A stretch of DNA of 64,000 bases from WTXA01 sp964415195. GTDB lineage: Bacteria; Bacillota; TC1. Shown piece by piece: positions 9,544-17,735 of this stretch (the first letter of the stretch is position 1; every line of letters starts with the position of its first letter). A model generated the notes under the pieces. It was given only the letters and a program-made list of their open reading frames with translations, made no database searches and had not been told where the DNA came from. Made by a program: the position numbers and the translations under genes. The stretch spans positions 1 through 64,000 of the forward strand of contig CAYPYD010000002.1 of the NCBI GenBank assembly GCA_964415195.1, written 5' to 3'.

Positions 9544-9572
9544 AAAGAAAACACTTATGTGTTTTCTTTTTT
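9544..9572 (+). terminator. Terminator of the ilv-leu operon
   Basis: AAAGAAAACAC pairs with GTGTTTTCTTT around a TTAT loop and runs into T/C-rich sequence. It separates cimA from corA. Confidence 0.88.
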
Positions 9573-9615
9573 CTTTTTATCGTATATTATATTAATAGGT
9601 GAAACGGGGTGTGTG

Positions 9616-10467
9616 ATGTTTAAGTTTTCTAATGTGGAATTAAAGAATAGTGAAGAGAAGTTATTACATTATGTTAGTAATGATAATTTGTTGAAGTATT
9701 TGATGGATAATAATGAGATTACCTTATTGGTAAATCTTTTTAAAACTGAGATGATGATTTTGTCAGTTCCTGTTTTTAAGGAAGGGTCATTTGTTTTCAG
9801 AAGATTGTTGTTGGTTACAGAAGAGGATTCTGGTAGTATTTTTCTAATATATAATGAGGATCTTTTGATTGTTGATTCTTTTGAAAAATTCATCTTTAGT
9901 AAGCGTAAGGTAAAGAATGTTAAAGAGGCTGTATTTTTTATTGTTGTTAATGCTTATCTTGATTTTGTTAATTTCTTGAAGTTTAGATTTGAGGAAATTG
10001 AGAGCCAGGTGGTTAATGAGAAGTTTGTTTCTCGTAATATTATTAATTTGATGTTGTATGATACTATTTTACAGAAAGCTTCGCCAAATTTGGATGGTAT
10101 TGGTATGTTGGTAGATGAGACTAGTAAGCGGTTTGGTAGTGGTGATGTGGAGCTGGCTAATAGTTTGATTTCTTTAAAGGTTGAGATTGTTCAGATTAAA
10201 GGTTTGGTTGGTGGATTGTCAGCGTTGAGTGATAATATTTCTCATTCTATTGATTCTATTAATAATTATAGGTTGAACAGGGTAATGCGTACTTTGACTA
10301 TTTTGACTGTTTGTCTGGCTATTCCAACTATGTTTGCCGGGCTTTATGGGATGAATGTTCCTCTTCCTTATCAGGAGTATGAGTGGATTATGTTTGGTAT
10401 TTTTGGTTTTTCTTTGGCTGTTATTATTGGTATTTTGTATATATTCAGGAGAAGAAGATATTTTTAA
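9616..10467 (+). CDS. corA: CorA-family divalent cation transporter
   Basis: This 283-residue protein has a long cytosolic N-terminal region of mixed sheet and helix, then two C-terminal transmembrane helices. The signature GMN occurs in FAGLYGMNVPLP (about residues 243-254), followed by the last helix (IMFGIFGFSLAVIIGILYIF) and a basic tail. CorA proteins form pentameric Mg2+ (or Co2+/Ni2+) channels. An in-frame GTG at 9559 lies inside the upstream terminator, so I place the start at the ATG at 9616. It is a monocistronic gene between the ilv-leu terminator and ssrA. Overall divergence from E. coli CorA is large, so ion specificity is open. Confidence 0.88.
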   Translation: MFKFSNVELKNSEEKLLHYVSNDNLLKYLMDNNEITLLVNLFKTEMMILSVPVFKEGSFVFRRLLLVTEEDSGSIFLIYNEDLLIVDSFEKFIFSKRKVKNVKEAVFFIVVNAYLDFVNFLKFRFEEIESQVVNEKFVSRNIINLMLYDTILQKASPNLDGIGMLVDETSKRFGSGDVELANSLISLKVEIVQIKGLVGGLSALSDNISHSIDSINNYRLNRVMRTLTILTVCLAIPTMFAGLYGMNVPLPYQEYEWIMFGIFGFSLAVIIGILYIFRRRRYF

Positions 10468-10538
10468 GCATTGTTATCTATCAGCAATATATTACGATAG
10501 TGTAACGGGGATAAATTTGTTATGTCTATTAATATCAT

Positions 10539-10567
10539 TTGTATTTCTTATGTTTTCATGTTATAAT
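10539..10567 (+). promoter_or_regulatory. Promoter of ssrA
   Basis: TTGTAT at 10539-10544 and TATAAT at 10562-10567 are 17 bases apart, with an extended -10 TG. The mature tmRNA 5' end is 11 bases further on. Confidence 0.75.
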
Positions 10568-10577
10568 TTTATCATAT

Positions 10578-10924
10578 GGGGATGTAATGGTTTCGACGGG
10601 GGATTGGATGTTGGAGCTGCCAGTCAGGGTGGATTCGCCTGTAAACGGGTCAACAAAATTTAAACGCAAACAATAAAAGTTTAGCTTTAGCTGCCTAGTG
10701 CAGCCACCGGTGTATCTTATCCTCGCGGGGGTATGTTTGGTGTTAATTTAGTGAGGGTGCTTTAGAGGTAAGAATCAAACCTTTTTAGTTACTATATGAG
10801 TTCTCGCTTGTTGGTGGTTTGTTCATTGACCTTCCGATGAGTTAAATTTAATAATGAACTATGCTGGTAGACGCTGCTATGGAAAGTTTTTCGGACAGGG
10901 GTTCGACTCCCCTCATCTCCACCA
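10578..10924 (+). ncRNA. ssrA: tmRNA
   Basis: The 5' end GGGGATGTAATGGTTTCGAC and the 3' end GGTTCGACTCCCCTCATCTCC-ACCA form the tRNA-like domain; the acceptor stem pairs 10578-10584 with 10914-10920 and the CCA is encoded. The tag reading frame starts at the resume codon GCA (10666-10668) and ends at TAG (10696-10698), encoding ANNKSLALAA. With SmpB it rescues stalled ribosomes and marks nascent chains for proteolysis. Length of 347 bases is normal. Confidence 0.97.
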
Positions 10925-10930
10925 ATATTT

Positions 10931-10965
10931 AAAAAGCCCTAGAATATTATATTCTAGGGCTTTTA
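10931..10965. terminator. Bidirectional terminator between ssrA and the MFS gene
   Basis: A long stem (AAAAGCCCTAGAATAT with its complement) is flanked by A on the left and T on the right, so it can end ssrA on + and the transporter gene on -. Confidence 0.88.
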
Positions 10966-10984
10966 AATTTTTATTTGTGTTATT

Positions 10985-12205
10985 TTATTTGCTGGATCTT
11001 CCTGTTACTGGCACAATTGATTTAGAGAGGAAGAAACAAGTTGCTAATAAGATAGCTGATACTATATAAGCAAAACCATAGTTTCCAGTAAAGTCACGAA
11101 TTGTAGCTGCCAATAGAGGTCCTATAAATCCTGCTAATCCAAAGGATGTAAACAGAACTCCATAATTGACTCCAAAATCTCGCATTCCATAATAGTCAGA
11201 TATAACAGTAGGGAATACTGAAAGTAAAGAACCGTAGGCTAAACCTGATAATGCAGCTCCAATCAACATTAATGTTGAACTTTGATACAAGACGAATAAG
11301 ATCATATTCACTCCTTGTATACAAAAAGCGATTTGTAATGTTGTAATTCGACCAATTCTATCTGATAAGGAACCACTAATTATTCTACCTAAAGAGTTGA
11401 ATAAAGCTAAAACGATAACTAAAACGAACCCTGTTTTATAGCCAGCTTGTTCAGCTGCTATAGTTGAAATGTTTGATATAATCATTAAACCTGCTGAAGC
11501 AGAAAAGGCATACATCAACCATAATATACGAAACTGACGAGTGCGTATCATTTCAGGCCAACTATAGAACCAAGGTTTTATGGTTATTGTAGAGTCCTTT
11601 TGTTTCAAACTCAAAGCTGAAGAAGGAATATAACCCTTTGATGGATTCCTTATAATCAAGGCTAAAGGTATTCCTGTTAACAGTGTGAAAACACCCAAAA
11701 TCCAGAAAGTCGGAGATATGCCTAGACCATTGATTAGATAATATGCTGTAGGGGCAAGGTAAACAGAAGCCAAAGCAAAACCTGCTACTACCAATCCGGT
11801 TACTAAGCCTTTACTGTCACGATGAAACCACTTCATCACAGCGGGTGTAACACTAGAATAAGCAAAACCAACTCCTAAGCCAACTATTATGCCAAAGGTA
11901 ATAATCATAGCCTTAGGTGTGTTTGAGAAGCCAGAAGCAAGTAAACCTATTCCAACTAAACTGACACCAGTGAGTACGAAACGTCTAGGACCAAATCTAT
12001 CTTGCATACTTCCTGCTATTAAAGCTCCAATGGACCATCCTAGTATTGCTATAGTGTAGGGTATTGAAGCTTCTTGATTAGTCCAACCATGCTCGGCTAC
12101 TAAGTTTTTAGAAACTATACTCCATATATACAAAACTCCCAAGGTTAGATTAATTCCAACACCTGCCCCAAGTTTTGTTAAAGCTTTATTTTCATTATTT
12201 ATCAT
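10985..12205 (-). CDS. OFA-type MFS transporter (oxalate/formate antiporter family)
   Basis: This 406-residue, 12-helix major facilitator protein begins with LGAGVGINLTLGVLYIWSIVSKNL, a wording typical of the OFA subfamily. The MFS loop 2-3 motif is GSMQDRFGPRRFV (about residues 64-76), and the central loop is short (about 195-210). OFA members exchange or import small carboxylates. It is divergent from the GntR gene and from the reductase-decarboxylase-deaminase genes, so it probably carries the carboxylated substrate or product of that pathway. Two symmetrical sites, at 12223-12240 and 12257-12272, lie upstream. The substrate is unknown. Confidence 0.85.
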   Translation of the reverse strand: MINNENKALTKLGAGVGINLTLGVLYIWSIVSKNLVAEHGWTNQEASIPYTIAILGWSIGALIAGSMQDRFGPRRFVLTGVSLVGIGLLASGFSNTPKAMIITFGIIVGLGVGFAYSSVTPAVMKWFHRDSKGLVTGLVVAGFALASVYLAPTAYYLINGLGISPTFWILGVFTLLTGIPLALIIRNPSKGYIPSSALSLKQKDSTITIKPWFYSWPEMIRTRQFRILWLMYAFSASAGLMIISNISTIAAEQAGYKTGFVLVIVLALFNSLGRIISGSLSDRIGRITTLQIAFCIQGVNMILFVLYQSSTLMLIGAALSGLAYGSLLSVFPTVISDYYGMRDFGVNYGVLFTSFGLAGFIGPLLAATIRDFTGNYGFAYIVSAILLATCFFLSKSIVPVTGRSSK

Positions 12206-12222
12206 TATATATCCTCCTAGAT

Positions 12223-12240
12223 TATGTAATCGATTACATA
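12223..12240. promoter_or_regulatory. Perfect palindromic operator upstream of the MFS gene
   Basis: TATGTAATCGATTACATA is an exact 18-base palindrome 18 bases upstream of the transporter start codon. Its core, TGTAA-T-CG-A-TTACA, matches the LacI/GalR-type operator pattern rather than a HutC-type one. No LacI-family gene is in the window, so the binding protein is unknown. The role as operator is inferred. Confidence 0.55.
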
Positions 12241-12256
12241 TATCTCTATAAAAAAT

Positions 12257-12272
12257 GCAAAATGAATTTTGC
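12257..12272. promoter_or_regulatory. Inverted repeat in the MFS/GntR intergenic region
   Basis: GCAAAAT-GA-ATTTTGC forms a perfect 7-base inverted repeat about 52 bases upstream of the transporter start. It could be a second regulator site or part of the promoter region. The rest of 12273-12481 shows nothing I can name. Confidence 0.35.
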
Positions 12273-12481
12273 CATCTTTACGATTGTATCAAAAAAAAAC
12301 ACGGAGGACAATACTTAAAATTAAATAAATCATACATTATATTTGCAGTTCAGAGGAAAAGTGATTATTTATACGTGATGAAAAATATATGTATCCCAAG
12401 TGCTGAAATTTTGTTACCCTATGGCGATATTGTGGTAGAATGGATATATATTTGTTATATTATCTAAAATCGGAGGAAATT

Positions 12482-13210
12482 ATGATTAGAGAAACAGAAG
12501 AGTCTTTACACCTAAAGATAGAAAATGCAATATATGAGTTGATGGAAAAATCAGAAAGCACAAAATTAATGCCTGAAAAAGATCTGGCTGAATATTTTAA
12601 TGTTAGTAGAACCACTATAAGAGAAGCATTAAATAATATGGAAAAGAAAAGTTTAATTAAAAAAAGAAAAGGTCATGGGAACTTTATGCTGAGAAGTGTA
12701 GTAAATGATAAAATGGCTTTAAATATTGGTGGTGATTTTGCTAAGATGATCGAAAGAGCAGGCTACGAACCAAATTTAGTGCGAGAATTTCAGAACTACA
12801 ATTATCCTAGTAAAAAAATTCGTGAAGAACTATCTTTAACTCCTGAGGATCTGGTAGTGACCTTGAAATGGATTTTCTATGCTGATGATAAGTCAGCTGT
12901 GCATGTTTTAATTCATATACCCAAAAAACTTATGCAATCTTTGCCGGAAGATGGGAATTCAAAAACAAGTGAAGTAGATATGACAAGCACCTACAAAGTG
13001 AATTTCGGACAACAGTTTTCTCATGTAATAGCAAAAATTGTAGCTTGTAAAAATAATGAAATGGCAGAATTTTTCAATTTAGACAAGGAAACTCCTTTAA
13101 TTATGTTTGATCAGATTATTTATAGTATTTTTGATGAAAAAATAGGAAGCAGTGAAATTTATCTTAATCCTGAAATAATGAATCTTTCTTTAATACTAAA
13201 TTTAATGTAA
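12482..13210 (+). CDS. GntR-family (HutC/UTRA type) transcriptional regulator
   Basis: This 242-residue protein has an N-terminal winged HTH (KDLAEYFNVSRTTIREALNNMEKKSLIKKRKGHGNFM, about residues 33-69). A UTRA-like effector domain follows, ending in PLIMFDQIIYS...IGSSEIYLNPEIM. GGAGGA at 12472-12477 fixes the ATG at 12482; an earlier in-frame ATG at 12440 has no ribosome site. It sits between the divergent transporter and the reductase/UbiD/CodA-like genes and probably controls them through the repeated sites at 13314 and 13397. The effector is likely a pathway intermediate. Confidence 0.88.
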   Translation: MIRETEESLHLKIENAIYELMEKSESTKLMPEKDLAEYFNVSRTTIREALNNMEKKSLIKKRKGHGNFMLRSVVNDKMALNIGGDFAKMIERAGYEPNLVREFQNYNYPSKKIREELSLTPEDLVVTLKWIFYADDKSAVHVLIHIPKKLMQSLPEDGNSKTSEVDMTSTYKVNFGQQFSHVIAKIVACKNNEMAEFFNLDKETPLIMFDQIIYSIFDEKIGSSEIYLNPEIMNLSLILNLM

Positions 13211-13257
13211 CACAAGAAATACAAATGAAATAAGTATGCAATATTTAAAATATTAAT

Positions 13258-13288
13258 AAGTCACCAGTTTACTGGTGGCTTATTTTTA
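13258..13288 (+). terminator. Terminator after the GntR gene
   Basis: AGTCACCAG pairs with CTGGTGGCT around a TTTA loop and is followed by a T-rich tract, so the regulator is transcribed separately from the genes downstream. Confidence 0.85.
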
Positions 13289-13313
13289 TTTAATTAATTC
13301 AATATATAATGGA

Positions 13314-13331
13314 TAGGTACCAATAAATATA
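13314..13331 (+). repeat. Direct repeat copy 1, probable GntR operator
   Basis: TAGGTACCAATAAATATA is repeated exactly at 13397-13414. The palindromic core GGTACC resembles sites bound by HutC-type GntR proteins. This copy lies just upstream of the -35 box at 13348. Confidence 0.6.
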
Positions 13332-13347
13332 TAATGGTGAAAAAGTA

Positions 13348-13376
13348 TTGAAATATGAGTTATATATAACTATAAT
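13348..13376 (+). promoter_or_regulatory. Promoter of the reductase/UbiD/CodA-like operon
   Basis: TTGAAA at 13348-13353 and TATAAT at 13371-13376 have an ideal 17-base spacer. The start point would be near 13383. The two 18-base repeats flank it, about 60 upstream and 20 downstream of the start. Confidence 0.8.
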
Positions 13377-13396
13377 AAGATTAAAGTAAAAATGAG

Positions 13397-13414
13397 TAGG
13401 TACCAATAAATATA
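13397..13414 (+). repeat. Direct repeat copy 2, probable GntR operator
   Basis: This is the second exact copy of TAGGTACCAATAAATATA, 83 bases after the first, in the early transcribed region directly before the ribosome site of the reductase gene. Binding here would block elongation or allow looping with copy 1. Confidence 0.6.
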
Positions 13415-13426
13415 GGAGGAACAAGA

Positions 13427-14401
13427 ATGGATGAGTTGTTAAGAATGAAATTTCCCACTGAGGATATTAAGATTAATGTTGTAATGAAAAGAGAAGATAT
13501 ATTAGAGGAAATTAAAAAATCGTCAAAGGATGTAGTGCCACAAAAAGTGCTAGATGCTTATGATGAAATATATATGCCTCCAGCTCCAGATGACAGACCA
13601 TATACTTTTGCTTCAATTGTATTATCTGCTGATGGTAAAATAGCTTTTTACGATGATCCTCAGGGACCATTGATATCTAGTAAAAATCTATTAGATAAAA
13701 ATGGGGGTTTGGCAGATTTTTGGGTTCTAAATGTTTTAAGAGCATATGCAGATGCAATAATTATTGGAGCAAAAACTCTGCAAGCCGAACCAATGGGTAC
13801 ATCACATGTCTTTTGTTCGGAAATGGCAGAAGCAAGAATAAAAGAAATGGGCAAGAAAACAAACTGTCCATGGAATTGTATTATATCTTTTGACGGTAAA
13901 GATATTCCATTAGACCACATGATATTTGAAACAGATGAAATACAAGTTCAAATAGGTACTTCACCAATGGGAGCGGAATACGTCAAAGAAAATATTAAAA
14001 AACCATTTCAAATATTTGGACCATATAAAAACATTGATGAAGTAGATATAGACGTCATTAAAAAAGGGATGGATTCTAAACCGGAAGCAGTTGCTATCTT
14101 TGCAACAGGAGAAGATGAATCACCTGATTCTAGTATATTGCTATATATTCTTAGAAAACTTGGAATTGAAAAACTCTGTATAGAATCACCATCATTTATG
14201 TGGCACCTTATAGATAAAGAAGCTATGGATGAAATGTTCATCAATTATTCAGCTGTTTATGTCGGTGGTGTTATTTCCATGGGTAGTTATAAAGGATTTT
14301 CCGCTAATAATCATCCACATGCAAAAATTTTAATTTTAGGTCATCATAGTTCTAGTTTTATATTTACAAGACAGAAACTATATTATGGCATTACAGAATA
14401 A
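13427..14401 (+). CDS. RibD C-terminal domain-like reductase
   Basis: This 324-residue protein resembles the RibD-C/dihydrofolate reductase-like fold: RPYTFASIVLSADGKIAF (about residues 52-69), then GPLISSKNLLDKNGGLADFWVLNVLRAYADAIIIGAKTLQAEP (about 75-117), which matches the NADPH-binding core of pyrimidine reductases. The first 50 residues are extra, and there is no deaminase domain. Riboflavin synthesis is unlikely because no rib genes are near. It is the first gene of an operon with a UbiD-like decarboxylase and a CodA-like deaminase, suggesting reduction of a pyrimidine-like or other N-heterocycle. AGGAGG sets the start. The substrate is unknown. Confidence 0.75.
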   Translation: MDELLRMKFPTEDIKINVVMKREDILEEIKKSSKDVVPQKVLDAYDEIYMPPAPDDRPYTFASIVLSADGKIAFYDDPQGPLISSKNLLDKNGGLADFWVLNVLRAYADAIIIGAKTLQAEPMGTSHVFCSEMAEARIKEMGKKTNCPWNCIISFDGKDIPLDHMIFETDEIQVQIGTSPMGAEYVKENIKKPFQIFGPYKNIDEVDIDVIKKGMDSKPEAVAIFATGEDESPDSSILLYILRKLGIEKLCIESPSFMWHLIDKEAMDEMFINYSAVYVGGVISMGSYKGFSANNHPHAKILILGHHSSSFIFTRQKLYYGITE

Positions 14402-14427
14402 AATAAAGAAAGAGTAATGGAGATATT

Positions 14428-15765
14428 ATGAATAAAATTACTGATTTAAGATCATTTTTAAAAGTATTAGAAGAAAATAATGAACTAGTCTATGTTGAAA
14501 AAGAAGTTGACTGGAAACACGAACTAGCATCTGTTTCTGCTACATTAGAAAAGAAAGAAGGCCCGGCACCATTTTTTAAAAATGTTAAAGGTAAAGGTTT
14601 CGCAGTATGTGGCGGAATGCTTGGTTCTATGAATCGGATAGCCCTGGCACTTGGCTGTGAAAAAGCAGAGATTACTGACTTTTTAGGAAAGTGTCTAGAT
14701 AATCCAATCAAACCAGTAGAAGTTAAAGAAGCACCTTGTCATGATGTAGTAATAACTGGAGATGATATTGATTTAAGCTATGTGCCAATTCCAGTTCATG
14801 CACCAAAAGACGGAGGACCTTTCATAACCAGTGGGGTTATTGTTGGTAAAGAGTTAGATGGTCCAGTACAAAATTTATCATTCCAAAGAATGCAGGTTAA
14901 AGGTAAAGATAAGTTAAGCATAATGATCAACGAGTGGCGTGATCTTAAAGACTTCTACAATAAAGCTGAAAAAGAGGGGAAGGCTTTACCTATTTCAATA
15001 GTAATAGGTGCTGATCCTGTTATCTACATCGGTGGAGGTCTTAAATATAACGGGGATGAAACTGAAATAGCAGGAGCAATTAGAGGTGAGCCTATAAAAG
15101 TTGTTAAGTCTATTACTAATGATATTATGGTCCCTAGTACAGCTGAATTTGTTATTGAGGGTATAATTCTTCCAGATGAAAGAGAAAAAGAGGGTCCTTT
15201 AGGAGAGTTTACCGGACACTATAGCGAACCTTGGTCTAGCCCAGTAATTAAAGTTACTGCAATAACTCATAGGAAAGATGCAATTTATCAAGATATTAAT
15301 GGAGCTTCTTTTGAGCATATTAATTTAGGCAATGTATTGCCTAGGGAACCTTTATTGAAGAAGTTTACTACTTATGTCAGCAAGGGTGTTATTGATGTAC
15401 ATATTCCTCCATATGGAGCTGGATTCCTGGCACTTGTTAAGATTAAGAAGAAAAATCCAGGAGAGCCTAAGAATATTGCCTTAGCAGCAATGATGACATA
15501 TGTAAATATTAAGAATGTAATTGTTGTTGATGAGGATGTTGATATCTATAATCCTGCTGATATTATGTGGGCTATGTCAAACAGGGTTGTACCTGAAAGA
15601 GATATTTTCTATGTTCCTAATTCACAGGGACATGAACTTGATCTTTCATCAGATTCTAGAGGAGTTCAGACAAAGATGGCTATTGATGCTACTTTAGATG
15701 ATGGAAGTAAGGCTTATGAGAGAGTATCTTATCCTGAGGTTAATTTGAAGGATTATGGTATCTAA
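14428..15765 (+). CDS. UbiD-family decarboxylase
   Basis: This 445-residue protein matches the UbiD family: LRSFLKVLEENNELVYVEKEVDWKHELASV at the N-terminus, PVHAPKDGGPFITSGVIV and IGADPVIYIGGG in the middle. The catalytic-region motif EKEGPLGEFTGHYSEP (about residues 251-266) carries the glutamates of the prenylated-FMN active site. UbiD enzymes reversibly decarboxylate aromatic, heteroaromatic or unsaturated acids and need UbiX for the cofactor; ubiX is not in the window. It lies 26 bases after the reductase and 17 before the deaminase, so a heterocyclic carboxylate is the likely substrate. The exact reaction is unknown. Confidence 0.88.
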   Translation: MNKITDLRSFLKVLEENNELVYVEKEVDWKHELASVSATLEKKEGPAPFFKNVKGKGFAVCGGMLGSMNRIALALGCEKAEITDFLGKCLDNPIKPVEVKEAPCHDVVITGDDIDLSYVPIPVHAPKDGGPFITSGVIVGKELDGPVQNLSFQRMQVKGKDKLSIMINEWRDLKDFYNKAEKEGKALPISIVIGADPVIYIGGGLKYNGDETEIAGAIRGEPIKVVKSITNDIMVPSTAEFVIEGIILPDEREKEGPLGEFTGHYSEPWSSPVIKVTAITHRKDAIYQDINGASFEHINLGNVLPREPLLKKFTTYVSKGVIDVHIPPYGAGFLALVKIKKKNPGEPKNIALAAMMTYVNIKNVIVVDEDVDIYNPADIMWAMSNRVVPERDIFYVPNSQGHELDLSSDSRGVQTKMAIDATLDDGSKAYERVSYPEVNLKDYGI

Positions 15766-15782
15766 AGGAGGAAGAAATTATT

Positions 15783-17027
15783 ATGTATGATTTACTAATC
15801 AAGAAGGCTTTTGCTTATAACATTGGTACTAATAAGGATATAGGAATACTAAATGGGAAAATAGTCGAAATCGGTGAGGGTATTCCAGAAACATTAGCCA
15901 AAGAAGTGATTCAGGCAAATGGTAATTTGGTAGCTCCTGGGTTTGTTGATTCCCATATGCATTTTGATAAGGTTTTATCACTTGGTGATGTAGAGTCCAA
16001 AACTCTAGATTCGGCAATAGTAGAATTTACCAAATATTGCAATAATATTAAAAAGGGTGAATGGAAAAGTGATGTAATGCGTCGTGCTAAAGAAGCTGCA
16101 AGGATTGTGGTGCAATCAGGTACAACGACTATGAGAACTCATATTAATATTGAGGCAAGTACTGATTTGCAGAGTATTGAAGCAATAAATGAATTAAAAA
16201 ATGAATTGAAGGATTTTCTAGATGTTAAAATTACTTCCTTGCCAACTTTTTATGATGGACCAGAGGCTCAAGCTAAACGTTTAGATATGTTGGATTATGC
16301 TTGTAAAAATGGAATGTTGGATTTTGTGGGAGGGGCACCTCATACTCATGAGAACTGGGAGGAATTGACAGATAAAATTTTTGCAATTGCAGTTCGTAAT
16401 AATATGCCTCTTGATTTTCATGTGGATGAAACGGATAATCCTGACATTAGGAATTTTGAACAAATTGCAAATTTGACCATGAAATATGGTTATGAAGGAC
16501 GGGTAAGCTGTGGGCATGTGACTGCTCTTAATGCAGTAGATGATGAAACTGCTGCTAGATTAGTTGCAAAGGCTAAGCAAGCGGATTTACAGATTATTAC
16601 CTTGCCTTCTTGTAATCTTTACTTAATGGGACGTAATGATAGACAACCAATTCGTCGTGGTATTACTAGAGTTCGTGAGTTCCTAGAAGCAGGTGTAAAT
16701 ATTTCTTATGCTTCAGATAATATTCGAGATGCTTTTCGTCCATTTGGAAATGGTGATATGTTGGAGGAGGGTTTATTGACTGCTCAAGTAGCCCAGATGG
16801 CAACTAAATCAGAACTTGATACTGTTTTTAGAATGGGAACTTTGAATCCAGCTATAACCTTATTATTAAAAGATTATGGTTTAGGAAAAGGGAAACAGGC
16901 AGATTTAGTTATTTTTGATACTGATAGTGTGGCGGAAACCCTAGTTTCACAAGGGACTCGACGTTATGTAATCAAGAATGGTAAAGTAGTAGCTAAAAAT
17001 ACCAGAGCCAAGGAGATTGTTTTTTAA
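15783..17027 (+). CDS. CodA/AtzC-like amidohydrolase (deaminase)
   Basis: This 414-residue metal-dependent amidohydrolase has the ligand set of cytosine deaminases: HxH at His58/His60 (DSHMHFDK), His213 and Glu216 (DFHVDETD), His245 (SCGHVTAL) and Asp312 (YASDNIRDAFRPFGNGDM). E. coli CodA has the same order and closely similar motifs. The enzyme should hydrolyse an amino, imino or ring amide of a pyrimidine, triazine or related ring. AGGAGG lies just before the start. It is the last gene of the operon, so deamination probably follows reduction and decarboxylation. Plain cytosine deaminase is possible but would not explain the partner genes. Confidence 0.85.
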   Translation: MYDLLIKKAFAYNIGTNKDIGILNGKIVEIGEGIPETLAKEVIQANGNLVAPGFVDSHMHFDKVLSLGDVESKTLDSAIVEFTKYCNNIKKGEWKSDVMRRAKEAARIVVQSGTTTMRTHINIEASTDLQSIEAINELKNELKDFLDVKITSLPTFYDGPEAQAKRLDMLDYACKNGMLDFVGGAPHTHENWEELTDKIFAIAVRNNMPLDFHVDETDNPDIRNFEQIANLTMKYGYEGRVSCGHVTALNAVDDETAARLVAKAKQADLQIITLPSCNLYLMGRNDRQPIRRGITRVREFLEAGVNISYASDNIRDAFRPFGNGDMLEEGLLTAQVAQMATKSELDTVFRMGTLNPAITLLLKDYGLGKGKQADLVIFDTDSVAETLVSQGTRRYVIKNGKVVAKNTRAKEIVF

Positions 17028-17035
17028 AGTTATCA

Positions 17036-17071
17036 AAGACCTGTAGTGCGAGTGTGCATTGCAGGTTTTTT
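17036..17071 (+). terminator. Terminator of the catabolic operon
   Basis: An 11-pair stem from ACCTGTAGTGC and GTGCATTGCAGGT (two G-U pairs) is followed by TTTTTT. Confidence 0.85.
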
Positions 17072-17150
17072 ATTTGGTGCGTAGTCCCTGGTTGTTTTTG
17101 TATATATTTATTTTGTGATATAATTATAACAAAAGTAGTAAAGGGGAGTT

Positions 17151-17726
17151 ATGTATTTAGAGAAAATTAGTTCATTACCTAAGAAATTTATTAAGAAACT
17201 TGATGATATTGATAATCTTAATATTTATCTTGTTCAAGACTATAATTTAAAGTTATTGAATAGTATTGTGGATTTTAGTGTCAATATTTTTGGTGACGCC
17301 AGTCTTGATGAGTGGGGTATAGTACCTCAAATTAGGAGAGGCAATGTATTCTTGTTGAAAGAAGATATTAAAAATAAAGTAATGGGGATTGCTATTCTTA
17401 TGAGAGATTGGGAAGACGGGGATAAAGCTTATCTGTTTGATTTTGCCATTTCGGAAGAATATCAAGGGCTTGGTGTTGGGTTCCAGTTTCTAAAGGGTAT
17501 AATTGAAAACTTGATTGACCAAAAATTTTTAAGGATGAATCTAACTGTAGATGTGAATAATGATGGTGCTATTCATCTTTATCAGGATAAATTAGGGTTT
17601 AAGACTATTTCTAGAGAGGATGATGAGTATGGTAAGGGTCATCATAGATATGTTATGGAGTTAGATTTTAATGATTTTAAAGAACTTTTTGGAGTTAAAT
17701 TGAAACTAAAAATATTAATTAAATAG
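17151..17726 (+). CDS. GNAT-family N-acetyltransferase
   Basis: This 191-residue protein has the acetyl-CoA binding motif A in DFAISEEYQGLGVGFQFLKGIIENL (about residues 101-125; Q/R-x-x-G-x-G/A type). A C-terminal YQDKLGFKTISRE segment is typical of GNAT motif B. The acceptor is unknown. An extended -10 (TGATATAAT, ending 17124) and AGGGGAG precede it. It stands alone between the catabolic operon and the triple RidA gene, with hairpins on both sides. Confidence 0.85.
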   Translation: MYLEKISSLPKKFIKKLDDIDNLNIYLVQDYNLKLLNSIVDFSVNIFGDASLDEWGIVPQIRRGNVFLLKEDIKNKVMGIAILMRDWEDGDKAYLFDFAISEEYQGLGVGFQFLKGIIENLIDQKFLRMNLTVDVNNDGAIHLYQDKLGFKTISREDDEYGKGHHRYVMELDFNDFKELFGVKLKLKILIK

Positions 17727-17735
17727 TGAACCAAA

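Noticed and set aside
10854..11069. 71-codon open frame across the tmRNA 3' end
   Set aside because: It lies in the tRNA-like domain, the terminator and the end of the transporter gene.
12255..12467. 70-codon open frame between the transporter and the GntR gene
   Set aside because: No ribosome site, overlaps operator-like repeats, and no protein-like composition.
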